A stretch of 64,000 nt of DNA from assembly GCA_037102815.1 (NCBI GenBank), contig BTPP01000004.1, positions 3,596,001 to 3,660,000 of the forward strand, given 5' to 3'. The position numbers and the translations under genes are program-made. Source of the DNA: Neurospora intermedia. Lineage: Eukaryota > Ascomycota > Sordariomycetes > Sordariales > Sordariaceae. A model generated the notes under the pieces. That model ran no database searches and was not told where the DNA came from. It saw nothing but the letters and a program-made list of their open reading frames with translations. Within the stretch, counting starts at the first letter, position 1; each line of letters starts with the position of its first letter. Shown here one piece after another: positions 12,937-24,347 of the stretch.

Positions 12937-14952
12937 ATGGTCCCGATCCCGTCTGCGGAACTGCGCACCTCGTATTCCCTTTACTCCCTCGAGTTCGACC
13001 CTGAAGATGCGAACCGGCTTATCGTAGCCGGTGGCGGTGGGCCAGGTAATCATGGTGTAGGGAACAAGATCACTGCCATCGACGCATCACGCCCCGACAC
13101 CCTCGATATTGTATCCGAGATCGAACTCAGTCGCGACGAGGACAGTGTCGCAACTCTCGTCGTCGGTCCCCGGAATAAGGACTCGATCCTGCTGTACGCT
13201 GGTGTTAATTCGAGCGCCGAAGACATCGCCAAGGGCAAAAACGAACACTTCCGCGTTTTCAGCCTGGACCAGCCATCCAAAGCCAAAGCTTCGTCTGAGA
13301 AGCCCAACATCACCGAGCTCTCGCGCACTTCGCTGTTCGCAACAACGGAGAAGGACACATACCAGAGAGTGCTGAGGTTGTCCGCGCCTTTCCCCGGGTC
13401 CGCTCAGGTCGGTGCTGTCGCCACGGGGTTCTCCAAAGAGCCAGAAATTGCTCTCTTCGATGTCCCCAACATGGGCGCTGCCACTCCCAAGCTCAGGGGT
13501 AACCTTGAGCTGGTGAAGGAGGCTGTGGACATGGATATCATCCAGACTGGTGACGATAGCTACCAGCTCGCTTACTGCGACGAGTACGAAATGCGCACCA
13601 TGAACATTGGAAAGGGCATCTCGGAAGGGCCCAAGCTGGTCTTCACCATGCCAGACGAAGCGGCCGTCACCGGAAACGCTAGGCCCTCGTTCCGATCGGT
13701 GCGCTATCTGACCCCTGACTTCCTCCTCGCCGTTGCCAACCTTCCCAAGGGCGGTGGCGTGGTTCTACACGGATTCCGCATGCCCAAAAACGACAAAATT
13801 CACAACAAGCTCAAAGAGAAGGAGGAGGAAGAAGCTAAGAAGGGCAACGGTAGCGCGGACGGTACGGTCACCACCGATGGGGGCGCCAAGGGAACCGCGG
13901 ACGAGACGGTCGTGGCTAGAAAGGTGGAGGAGCCCAAAGCAAGACTATGCATTTCCGCGAAATTGCCAAGTTCTGTCACACGTGCTACCGGCCTGGCTGT
14001 CCGCAATCTTTCTCCTCCTGCCTCGCCAACCGCCAAGCAGGGCGACGCGCAGTTCGTCATCGCCGTTACTGGCCAGGACAGCTCGATCACCATCTACACC
14101 CTAGACCATCAGTCGGTTGCCGACATCAACCTCATTGTCAATCTTTTCAAGGTCACTACCTTCAAGAACGTTCACAACGGTCCTATTTCCGGCGTGGCCT
14201 TTTCCTACGTCGTTCCGCCCGCCGACTCTAACTCGGACGAAAAAGCCGTCGCAAAGAAGGGATCCGTCCGTCCCGAGTACGTCAAGCTGGCCTCCATCGG
14301 CTCCGTCGGCAATTCCTGCATCGTGCACTCCCTCCCGCTCAAAAAGTTTGTCGACAAGACTGCCCAAACCCGCCGCGGCGGCGCTCCCCGTGCTGCCCGC
14401 TACGTCCTGGCCCTGAAGAGTCAAGCCCCCTCACCCAAGGGTCTCCTCTTCTTCACGGCCCTGATCACTCTCTTCATCGGTGTCTTTGTCCAAAGCTTCC
14501 TCGAAATCAAGGGCTACTCCAGCCCCATGATCGGGGCCAGGAGGTTCACTCCTGTCAGCTGGCAGCAGAATCCCCGTTACGGCGCTGGCCAGGGTGTGGT
14601 TGGCAATGTCAACTACGCGAACTCGGAATCACTCAATCCTGACGGCGTGCACGGCTTCTTGGCTTCGCTGCTGGCGGATAAAGACCTCAAGGTGCAGGAT
14701 GGACAGGCCAAGAAACTGATTTTAAACGTCGGAGCCAAAGACGGGATCGTCCAGGTTAGTGGACATGACGCCGAGGTGGATAGCACCGCGCCGACACCGA
14801 AGGAGTGGGATGAGCTGCACGAGACGCAGAAAAAGGCTTGGAAGGAAAAGTTGAAGGCGGCGGGCCACTGGGGGGAGGGTATGGGGGAGACGATTTTTAA
14901 GAATATCCTGTTTGGTGAATTGGGAGCTGTGGTTGGCGGACTGGTTCGTTAG
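12937..14952 (+). CDS. SEC12: SEC12: ER exchange factor for Sar1
   Basis: Type II ER membrane protein that loads GTP onto Sar1 and so starts COPII vesicle formation (family knowledge). One exon, 671 residues. The N-terminal cytosolic part is a WD40-type beta-propeller. The start VPIPSAELRTSYSLYSLEF is followed by a Gly-rich loop AGGGGPGNHGVGNK (31-44), which matches the family loop that binds a potassium ion and contacts Sar1. A low-complexity Lys/Glu and Gly/Thr insert lies near 290-330. A single hydrophobic span, LLFFTALITLFIGVFV, at about 502-518 is the ER anchor. It is followed by a lumenal tail of about 150 residues. The partner GTPase gene SAR1 is at 23.2-24.3 kb in this window. The start is the first ATG of the frame, preceded by CATACG, and the frame has no competing start. 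Confidence 0.92.
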   Translation: MVPIPSAELRTSYSLYSLEFDPEDANRLIVAGGGGPGNHGVGNKITAIDASRPDTLDIVSEIELSRDEDSVATLVVGPRNKDSILLYAGVNSSAEDIAKGKNEHFRVFSLDQPSKAKASSEKPNITELSRTSLFATTEKDTYQRVLRLSAPFPGSAQVGAVATGFSKEPEIALFDVPNMGAATPKLRGNLELVKEAVDMDIIQTGDDSYQLAYCDEYEMRTMNIGKGISEGPKLVFTMPDEAAVTGNARPSFRSVRYLTPDFLLAVANLPKGGGVVLHGFRMPKNDKIHNKLKEKEEEEAKKGNGSADGTVTTDGGAKGTADETVVARKVEEPKARLCISAKLPSSVTRATGLAVRNLSPPASPTAKQGDAQFVIAVTGQDSSITIYTLDHQSVADINLIVNLFKVTTFKNVHNGPISGVAFSYVVPPADSNSDEKAVAKKGSVRPEYVKLASIGSVGNSCIVHSLPLKKFVDKTAQTRRGGAPRAARYVLALKSQAPSPKGLLFFTALITLFIGVFVQSFLEIKGYSSPMIGARRFTPVSWQQNPRYGAGQGVVGNVNYANSESLNPDGVHGFLASLLADKDLKVQDGQAKKLILNVGAKDGIVQVSGHDAEVDSTAPTPKEWDELHETQKKAWKEKLKAAGHWGEGMGETIFKNILFGELGAVVGGLVR

Positions 14953-17340
14953 GGATCAAGGATTAACGAAGGGAAAAGGTGAGATGATTTGCTGTTCAGT
15001 ATAGGCAGAGTAAGGTGGTACAGTTGTTTTCATCACCCATTTTTGTGTTTGTATCGTCATGAATGCAGAACTAATGATGAAGATTACGGATGCGAAAAGG
15101 AAAAGCGTATTTCAACTGCCATGTCACAACCATCATTGCCTGGTTATCGCCCCAGCGCACATAACGTTCTCGCAATATCCCACAACCCTCCTTACCTGTC
15201 GTCGCGGGGGTCCCCATAACTTGCCTTATCCTTATATGCTTCTCGATATTGACTGTCCCATCTCCGCTACCCGTGTGTCATACCCCTTTATCTTTCTTAT
15301 AAGCCGACTCGGTCGGGCAAGGCCGCAAGATTCAATCTATTTGTATCAATGCACTGCACGTTTCTCCCTTGCAGTAATGTGTCTAGTGAGTCTACCTAGG
15401 TAGTGTGTCCTGTCCCTCGTGCGTACTGCATGTCTTATCTTTATTTATTTATTTTTGTCTTGTCCAGTGTTGTTTCGGTTCTCGGGCGGCTCGCTTGACC
15501 GGCCACGCTTCAAACTGCAAGGAGAGGAAGAAATGAGAGAAAAGAGAAACACGCGCTGACACTCGTGATAAAGCGCCAGTCGTCTTGTCTTGGGGGCAAG
15601 CTCTCCAGAAAAGCTCGGATGGGATGCATCTGCACCGTTTAAGCCGTTGTTTCCCCCCCGTAAACTTCTCAGCTACTACCGGGTTGTTGCACAGCGCAAA
15701 AGGGGGCCTGCGGGAGTTACTTGCAATCTCAACCGGGTTTGATTGATGCCAGAATGCAGTGACCCGTCTTGCGTTTTTTTCACCTTTTTTTTCTTTTTTC
15801 TCTTTCTTCTTCTTTCAGCGCTGTACAGACATACGCCCATCATCCATCAGATTGGAACAAAAAGAGTTGAGCGACAGGAAGCAACTCTGAACCCTTTTAC
15901 CGGCCTTTCCCAAATGCATACTTTCACGGTCCGCCGTTGGTATGGACTGACTGAACACAGCCCCGGTAGTACCGATGAAGAAGTATCACCACACAAACTG
16001 TTTCCCCAGCATCACACAACAGCTTGCCTGTCTAGTACAGTATCTCGCCTCCGCCCATCAATGTACGACCAGAACATCGGAGATCCTGGTATGCCATAGA
16101 TAGGTATGTATGTAAAGAGCCGGCCGGAGCGGGGCGAAGACCTGTATCTAAAGATTCTGTACTTTCTGATAACCGTATTTTTTTTGACACCGAGTGGGCC
16201 ATATTATACCTAACTGGGAATAACGCAGCTCCTGGCCTGGAAAACATCTGCACAACTTGATTGACTAATACTACTTGACTTATAACAGTTGCGGTTATCG
16301 ATAACCCACGGCACGACAACCGCCCACCATACCTACCTACATACCCGTTCGTCGACCATTGTCCAGTCGGATGAGGGGCGAGGTAGGTATACCTACACTA
16401 ATCATGCGCCTGGTTGCCGGCTTGCCTGCAGTAAATTCTGCTTGCTTTTCTTTTTTTCTTTTCTCGTTTCTCAATACGCCCTTTATGATGCGAAGTACAA
16501 ACATGGATGGATGGGTTTCATCAGTCACGGTACCGTACCGGTGTATGAGATCGGTTTTGTGTGTGGATGGATGGAGAGAGGGTGTCAAAAAGCGTAAGTT
16601 ATATGATCTGGTCACTCACAACCACTCCTTTGGAGAAAAGATCTTTCCAATCGATTTATCCAGTTCTTCCCTTCAACCTCACTCATATGTCTCGAGGTTG
16701 TCTCACGTTCAAGTCTAAGCCCTGTCTTGTACGTACACTCACTTTTTGTTTCGCCCAGCGATCGGACCCTTCCCATGTTGATACCAACTAGTACAACGGG
16801 TGGCAGCTTCCACTTCGACCACACAACCAACTGAATTGGAACGTATAGGGAAGGAGCAGAACGAGATGGGAGGTTACGCCTGCCCCTCCCCTCCTGTTTG
16901 TTTGTCCCTTCCATTGCCTACATTCTGCACCCGTGATCTCTCGGGTGGCGGTGGTGCCAAACACCCTCGCGGATTATACTCTTTGTTGGCAACACTATCT
17001 GATAACTCGTTTTCTTCACCGTCCCAGTTCTGCTACGCATCTTCCATCGTTTCACTATCTTACCAGCTATCAATTGCACTATTGCTTAGTGATTAGCTTG
17101 GCCTGACGGCTCAGAAGACGGCTAATCTCTGGAAGGACATTCAAACTCTAAAGAGAGTGGGGAGGAACGAAGCTATTCACAAGTCGGACCTCTGACGAGC
17201 AAGTGCACCTATCCATCACTTACTTTATAGTCGGAGCTCGTGTTTCAACATCGATTACAACAACACTACAACACTCTTACATGTTCACCACTTGAGAGAA
17301 CCGTTAAAACCCTCCCAATTCTTTACCACCCCCCTCAACA
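14953..17340. other. Intergenic: SEC12 3' side and MIF-like gene upstream region
   Basis: No supported gene. A perfect 12-bp palindrome CTACCTAGGTAG is at 15392-15403, with related motifs near 16330-16346 and 16381-16397. Pyrimidine-rich stretches near 15770-15815 resemble fungal leaders or introns but attach to no clear reading frame. The 100 bases before 17341 look like the 5' leader of the next gene and end in a good start context (AACAATGGCC). Confidence 0.6.
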
Positions 17341-18994
17341 ATGGCCTACCAACCGACTTGTCCCACGGCTGCCGTCCAACGGCCTCAAACGAGCACCGGC
17401 CCCAGTAACGACAGCCCACCGCCACCAGTCCCCTCAAAGGACGTCAACAGAAGCAAAAGCAAGATGTCCTTCTCCGAACACAAGGCCCAGCAGGTACCAG
17501 GTTCTACCAGTTCGGACTGCGATACCGTCAAAATACGGCCCTCGAAAGTCACTCCTATCGGGGACAATAAAAATGGCAACATCAACCACAACGACACAAA
17601 CCAGAACCAGGACCAGGACCAGGATCAGAATATTAACCGGATCATGCGAGACATCAAGCGACCACCTCCCGGAGACGTCACCGTCGCAACTGGGCCCAAG
17701 CATCCAGAACAGAAACTGTCGAGTTCATCATGCTCATCCTCAAAGCAGACATCAGTGGCGGAACTCAACAGGCAAAAGAGTACTCTCAACTTTTGGGAGA
17801 GCGCTTTCTCTGTTAACGAGGTTAGTCCGGCCAAGGAGCGGATACGCGGTGATGCCCTGGTTATGGCGGAGGTTAAGACGAATGTGATTGTAAGTCTTCC
17901 CAGTGTCTGCATCGACCCTATTGTTCTTTACACTTCTTCTTTTCCCGCCCTCTTCTCTCCCTAGTTGACTGACTGATTGATCACCTGTGTCCGACACCAC
18001 CCAGATAAGCGACGAGTTCACATTCATAACGGAGCTTACATATCACCTCTCCTCCCGGTACAAGCGCCCAGTGTCCTCTATCGTCGTCACCCTCCACCAC
18101 GGCGCCTGTATGTTATTCGGCGGTACATTTGACCCGGCGTATGTGATTTCCGTTTCGACCTTACCGAGCCATCTGCAGTCGACCACGAATAAGCGGAATG
18201 CAGCGCTGATTCAGAAGCATATGGAGGAGGCGATCGGGGTAAGTCCGGCGAGGGGACTGTTGAAGTTCATCCCTGTGGCGGAGGATTGTTTGGCGAACGG
18301 CGGGATGACGGTGAGTGGGGAGATGGAGATGGCTGAGAAAGGGATTGTTTTCGGGAGCGCTGGTAGCGACGGAGTGCCATTGTCGAAAACCATTACACCA
18401 GGAGCAGGTGCTGAAGAGAGGGGGAGTATTTTGTCGACGAAGAAGTCAAAGGGAAGGTTGAAGCTTGATGTGAAGGTAGTATTTACCTATTCAACCCCTT
18501 CAAAGTCGGAGGAAGGATATAGAACATAATGCTAACAGACGAAGCAGAAATCCCTAGCCAATTTCAGACAAGCAACCACCGCCCCCGAACCAGAGCCAGC
18601 AGACCTCTGTCGTACCCAACAAACTCAAACCAAAGCTCCAACCCGTAGCCACGACAGCCATCGTCAGCAACATGGACAACTCACACCACCAACCAGCGCA
18701 GAGGATTCTCTTCTCCCCGTTCCCGAACGATTGAGCTCCCACTGCTCACCACAACGAAGTGGGGGGAATTTACCAAGGACAGAGACGCAGGGGAACTTTG
18801 ACTATGCTTCGGGTCCTACTACTAGTAGACTTACCAAAGCTAACAATCCAGATCCTCAACAGCAGCATCAACAGCCGAAGAAACGGAAAAGCTTTGTTTC
18901 TACCATTTTCAGTAGGCCTGGCTCGAGAGCTGAGCGGCGCGAGGATGGTCGAAACACGGTGTTACCTACGATCATGTCGGAGAGGAGTTTATGA
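17341..18994 (+). CDS. MIF/tautomerase-fold protein with long disordered arms
   Basis: Contains one macrophage-migration-inhibitory-factor-like domain. Exons 17341-17889, 18005-18475 and 18548-18994, with introns of 115 and 72 bp, all in frame; product 488 residues. Residues 1-170 are Pro/Ser/Gln/Asn-rich. The MIF-like domain spans about 174-290: VKTNVI..DEF resembles VNTNV..DGF of MIF, then YKRP, LFGGTFDP and NKRNAALIQKHMEEAIGVSPARG follow in MIF order. The active-site Lys of MIF (Lys32) matches Lys203. The position of the catalytic N-terminal Pro is Val174 and internal, so ordinary tautomerase chemistry is unlikely. The CxxC of MIF is absent. The C-terminal part is disordered with Gln repeats, a basic KKRK segment and a conserved-looking end. 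Exon 3 depends on the acceptor at 18547. Fungal MIF-like proteins exist; their role is not settled. Confidence 0.8.
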
Positions 18995-19386
18995 GCGAGT
19001 GAGGTGTTTGATGGTGGTACTAGTGAGGCGCCGAATATGGGCAAGTGAGCTGGTGGCTGCGAGTGGAGAGTTGATGAGAGAGTCTGTTGACAGTCTTGTA
19101 TGGGTTGTTCATCGGGTGGGTTTGGTGGATGATTATGATTACTGGTATTACTGGAATAAATTGGCATAAAGACGCAGGCAGTAACAATGTATCATTTGAT
19201 AAGAATCATGTTTTGATGCAATGCAGTCAGCTCTTATATGCGTTCTGTCTAAGATATGTTGATATGCGTATGTGCAGTAATGATATAAGACTCGCTCTAA
19301 TGCATTCCCGGCTGTCTCCAACTCTAAACCACTTTCACTTCCAGTTCAACTCCACCGAAGTATCAGGTCAATAACCACCTACTAGA
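18995..19386. other. Convergent 3' region of MIF-like and patatin genes
   Basis: The two genes end facing each other over 392 bp, so this stretch should hold both 3' UTRs. No coding region or other structure is supported. Confidence 0.6.
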
Positions 19387-22063
19387 TTAAGTCCTCGAAT
19401 GATCAGAAGCAGCCACCTCCAACGCCCCATCCTCCTCCTCCAGAGCTCCCTCAAAGTACCTATTTCTAATTCCCCCCTCGCTCACCCTACTCGTTCCCCC
19501 GTCGTCCTCCCCCTCCAACTCCGTCATGGTCAACTCATCCTCCGTACCCGTACTGCTTCCCCCACTCGTAGGCACCCCTTCCCGCCCCTTGATCAACAAA
19601 CTCCTCAAATCATCCTCACTCAAAATACTTTCGATGCTTCCCCTCCTATCACCCGCCCCACCCGAGCTGCTCGGCGCAAGAGGGTGTTTATCACCCATCG
19701 CATCAACAATGCTATCAGAAGCATAACTTCCCTCGCCATTGCCCGTAGCAGTAAAGATGTTCGCGGCGTTCCTCCGATCCCTCGTCTCCCTCCTTCCGCG
19801 CTCCACCAGCCTCTCGATTTTGAGTCTGTTTGCAATAAACTTGACCTTGGGGAACGCGCTCTGCTGGCCCTCGTGGATCATCCTCGCCAACCTTGGCGGG
19901 TCCGGATCGCTGAGGATCTTCAAAAAGTCGCTGGGGATGCTCTTGGGCCAGATCGTCACTGTTCCACCAAACGTTTGCAGCCACAGCTGGCTCCAGTCCT
20001 GACCCAGCGGGCGCGGGAGGAGTTCCAACTGGCGTAGTACGCGCAGCCACTTGGTCAGGTCGAGCTTGATGTACTGCTCGGTAGCGGAGCCGAGGTAGCC
20101 GCCGCGCCAGCCGCGGCCTTTGCGGTGGGTTACGGGCTGGCCGACGGATCCGCGCGAGGAGAAGAAGAAGAGGTTGATGTGCGGGTTCACCTGCGAGACG
20201 ATGGAGAAGTTGACGTTGAAGTGGAGGTTCAAAGACTTGATGGGGATGTCGGTCCGCAGGCTGCCGTCCTTCCATTTGTGTCCAAAGGAGTAGGGTTCGA
20301 GGGATCCGTCGCGGTTTTTCATCATCAGGACTACGGGGTTGAGAATACCCGGGACGGCGGCGGAGGCGAGGACGGCCGACCAGATGACGCAGTCCGGCGA
20401 GGTGAGGTAGTTGCAGAGGATGGTGGGGGAGTGAGGGTCCGAAGGCACGCACGAGACGTTGAGGATGCGACCGGTGCGCTCGTAGGCTTCGCGGAAGGTC
20501 AGGCTGCCGTGACACCACCAGGCGCATTGCTTGGCCCAGTCGACCGAGTCGAAGCGCGCGCCCGTCTTCCACCAGCGCCAGAACCAGACGGTAAAGGGCT
20601 CGCGACAGGCGGTGATTTTGTGGGCCAGGGCTGGGTTGAGGAGTTCCTTGAGTTCGTCGTTGGTGCGGGTTGCTACGAGGGCGGCCACGAGGGCGCCGCC
20701 GCTGGTTCCGGTGATGATGTCGGGGAGATAGTCCACTTCGAGCAGGGCCTTGACGACACCGAAGTGGTAGTAGGCAAACGTTGCGCCGCCGGAGAGGCAA
20801 AGAGCTGTTCGGCCGTAGTTGGCGCAGATACCCTTGAACATGACCCTTTTCTGCTCCTTGGTCAACTGCTTAGTGTCGATCAAGAACTTGATACTTCGTT
20901 CCACTGTTTGTTCTTCAAGTCAGCACATGCCCCTGGGGCGCAATATCCCTTGCGGAGTATCTCAGCTCACCTTCATCAACGTAGTTCTGCACCAAGTTCT
21001 TGGTCCCATAGTACGTCTGACTATATAGCCGTGGGTTCTCGATACCGACAAAGTTATTCTTGACACAGGCCTCAATGAGCGCCTTCAGATCCTCTACCGG
21101 CTGCGTTTTTTTGTCACTGGCATTGTTGCCGCCGCCAGCCTTGGTGTTGCTGGTCTCTTCGCCAGATGCAACGCCACTATCGCTGTTCTGGCTTTCGCTC
21201 TCCAGCTCCCTCTCAACCTCCTCCGCCTTTTCCCTGCACCTCCTCATTTGATCCCACACCCTCCTCACAGTCTTGCTGTCGTAGTAGGCAAAATCGTTCT
21301 CCTCCTTCCACCGCTGGTTCCCAAAGAAGTCGTCCATGTTCCGCGCCGCCGCCACCCAGTCCTTGTAGTTACCCGTCGCTCGCATCGCCCGCCGCAGCTG
21401 CTCCCGCCTCCCCCGCCATGCGACGAACTGCTCGTAGAAGTAAATGTAGAAGCGGGTGGCGAGGTAGGCCATGCCCAGTCCAACGATCCAAAAACTAACA
21501 AATAGTAAGAAGGGCCACTTCAGCAGGCTATACAGGTAGCCCTCTCGGGTCTCGTCCTTTGACCGGGTCCCGACCAGAGTGCGCAGAGGCGCCACGCCCT
21601 TGCGCGGCTTCTTGTTTTTGCGATCCTTGCCGCGCTTGTTGCGCTTCTCGTCTCGATCGGTTTTGATCACCTTTTCACTCACCGGCGCCCAATCGTTGTG
21701 CGCGCTGAAGAAGGTACCCGTGCTGGTGCGGCGATGGTGGTTATTACCTCCTCCAGGAGCAGCTACATCGGCAACGGAGGCAAGGGCTGCGCGCGCCTCG
21801 GAATGATCGTAGTCATCCTTGGTAATGTCTAGACTGCTGGGGCTGTGAAGACCTGGGCTGTTGAGGCGCATAGATGATGCATCGTCTGGTGATTGGACGA
21901 AGTCGGGCGCTGCGAGGGCTTGGATAAAAGCTTCGAGGTCGCGAGCGGGTAGAAAATTGGTATCATAGTCGGGAAGCCGTCTGGGGTCAAAGGCTTCTGG
22001 TGGGAAGCCATACGACTTTGCTGGTATCTGGATGTTTGGTGGGTTGTCTGTGTCGTCGGCCAT
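19387..22063 (-). CDS. Patatin-like phospholipase / triacylglycerol lipase
   Basis: Probable lipid-droplet or ER lipase of the Tgl3/4/5-like patatin family, which hydrolyses triacylglycerol or phospholipid esters (family knowledge). Exons 22063-20971 and 20903-19387, with a 67-bp intron; the junction gives NYVDEVERSIKFL. Product 869 residues. Seen: disordered charged N-terminus, one hydrophobic segment WPFLLFVSFWIVGLGMAYLA at about 178-197, a conserved linker (FGNQRWKEE..FAYYDS), oxyanion-loop CLSGGATFAYYHFG (about 401-414), nucleophile Ser432 in GTSGG, and Asp577 in KDGSLRTD, completing the Ser-Asp dyad. The acidic C-terminus is low-complexity. The frame is open 86 codons further upstream to an ATG at 22321. 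I chose 22063 because the added segment has no recognisable domain, although part of it (APYIYLFQLLERLYLIY) is hydrophobic and could be real. Confidence 0.9.
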
Positions 22064-23244
22064 GACACGGGAGGTGATGCTTTTCTTTCCGCGATATATT
22101 AGGTATAATCGCTCAAGTAGCTGAAACAGATAGATGTAGGGAGCTCGGACAAGCCCAAGCAGTTGCGATATCGAGACAGGAGGCTTTTCGTTCTGTTCGA
22201 GTTGTTGCGTAATCAAAAAACAGCAAGTCGCAGACGAGATTGCGAACTGTAGGGAAAAGGGACAGGAATCCAAGCACAGTAAACGCTTGGCAGATGCTCC
22301 AAGGATCGTCGACGTCGTCACTAAATGATATCGCCTAATGGCCAGGGAAGCAGGCGAAGTGGAATCTTCGGCGTCTTGGTCCTGTATATGTAGTGTAGCT
22401 GATGATGATCGAAGCCTTCAGGCTTTTTGATCTTCTGACTGATCCACCCTGAAACAAGCCACAGGGAATGGCTGGACAGCGAGGTGACACGGACTGAAAG
22501 AGGGATTTGACGATAAGGGGGTTTACAAAGGAAATAATTGTTCAAGGTGATCGGGATACAACGCTGGTTGCTGGCGCAATGGTCGGTGCTTGATCGTTCT
22601 TGATGTCAGTCTTGGTGCCGGAAGCGTTGGAGTTGCGCGGGTCGGGTGACAGATTGTTGGATGACGTCGGTCGACCCTCGCCCGGAATAGTGTACTATGT
22701 ACATGTTTAGTGGGCGGGCGAAGCCGAGGACGGGGCTCTTGCCGGGCTACGTAGTGTAGTGTCTCTTCTGCACATGCGTTCCAGCCCAACAAATGATGGC
22801 ATACACGTGTTTTTACTGGGGAATCACTCCGGAACGAATCCTTGTCATTCGAGAACTAGACTAGGCTCTGTTGGAGATGTTCACGTTCATCCGCACAATG
22901 ATTCCACAGATTGCTAGAATGACCGCTCAAACTTGGGCCCGGCTAGGTAGGTAGACACCGTGTTACTAAGGGAATAGAACAAGCTATACCGGAATCTGAC
23001 GGAGGGCAAAAGGTAACCTATACCGTTAGAGCCAGATAACGGCCATCGTCAAACGTACACTAGTCCCTCCAACGTCCCATTTGTGTCTGATAAGCCTCGT
23101 ACGTATCTGTTCATTGTGAAAATGCGCCCGTCAATTTTTGATATCGCGAGACCCTCCAGTTCCTTCATTGTCATCATCGTATCATATTACAAAATGTTAT
23201 TACCTGACAACCATCCTGTGCTGCTCCTCATTTCATCAAACCCC
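22064..23244. other. Intergenic: patatin promoter and SAR1 3' side
   Basis: Upstream region of the leftward patatin gene and 3' UTR of the leftward SAR1 gene. A TAGGTAGGTAG motif lies near 22945. No other gene is supported. Confidence 0.55.
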
Positions 23245-24347
23245 TTAAACGTACTGGGACAACCACCTGATAGCCTCTCCGTATCCCTGTCTCATAACCA
23301 CAGAGCACATAAACACCTCAATGGGGCGGATGCCCTCGAGAGGAACCCTGCCCTTGCCAGTCGTTTGCCAGAGCCCGAGTCTCTGCCTAAGCTCGTCCTC
23401 AGAGACGGCCTCGGGGTGGTCAATCTTGTTGCCCAGCACAACGAAGGGAACCTTGGCCAACTCCTCCATCGAGAGGAGCGCGTCGATCTCGGCCTTGGCC
23501 TCGGGGAGACGCTCGTGGTCCTTGGCGTCCACGAGGAAAACGATACCGTTTACTTCGGGGAAGTAATCCTTCCAAAGACGACGGGCTGTAGATACGTCAT
23601 TTGTTAGTCGAGACCGCAGCAGTAGAGCGGCTTGTCAATGTCCCGAGAGGATTTGACATAAGCCCTAAATAGGAGAAGATTATCCACTCACCCTGTTGAT
23701 GACCGCCAAGATCGAAAGTGGTGAACTTGACGTTGCCGACGGAAAGCTCCTCCGAAGCTACAACGAATCATGTCAGCCATAATTATTCTCTAAACATCTC
23801 GCCCTCACATGTGCGCGCATATCTGATTCGGTGTATGGAGCCAGGAACGGGAGTAGAGACGGGAACAGTCGAGGCGAAGGGGGAGAAGGCGGAAGGTGCT
23901 CGGGTATCAAGGTCCCGGCGTTGACGGGGAAACAGTGGTAGGTGGCAGCTGCAGGTGGTTAAACTGACTCGGATGAAGAGTAGGTTGGAGAATGGCAACG
24001 CGGTCATTCTTCAGCATGTGTAGAAGAGTGGTCTTTCCGGCATTGTCGAGACCCAGGAAGAGCAGCTTGCCATGCTTGTTAAGCAGGCCGAGGTTGGAAA
24101 GGATATCGTAGACTGTTTGTTGGTGGCGCCATCATGTCAGCTTTGCGAGTTTCCAGACGTCTTCGTCCCATTTCACCATGAACAACCCCTTCCTAAATTC
24201 CCAGTAGTCCGCATGTTCATGCTATGCATTTCCATATCCATGGTGCACGACCGTGATGAACGAAGGGAGGACGGGAAGTTTGGGTAGGTAATGTGGGCGA
24301 CGGATGGGATAGGGATGCGACAACATACACCAAGACCACAACCACAT
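23245..24347 (-). CDS. SAR1: SAR1: COPII small GTPase
   Basis: GTPase that recruits Sec23/24 to the ER membrane at exit sites; activated by SEC12. Four exons: 24347-24329 (19 nt only), 24112-23969, 23757-23692 and 23585-23245, with introns of 216, 211 and 106 bp. Together they give exactly 189 residues, the usual length. The spliced N-terminus is [17 protein letters not shown], the amphipathic membrane-bending helix of the family. Motifs: GLDNAGKTT (G1), DLGGH (G3), NKID (G4). The C-terminus ends [16 protein letters not shown], as in fungal Sar1. Intron 2 uses a less common donor, GTCAGT, but both sides join in frame as [13 protein letters not shown] long first intron after a tiny exon is typical of highly expressed fungal GTPase genes. 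The exchange factor gene SEC12 lies about 8.3 kb to the left. Confidence 0.96.

Noticed and set aside
19715-20800. 361-codon second minus-strand frame in the patatin gene
   Set aside because: Shifted frame of the same gene, Arg/Pro-rich, without the GTSGG and DGS motifs, which lie in the other frame.
20125-21063. 312-codon plus-strand frame over the patatin gene
   Set aside because: Antisense to strongly conserved patatin exons. Gly/Val/Glu-rich composition is typical of a mirror frame of GC-rich coding DNA.
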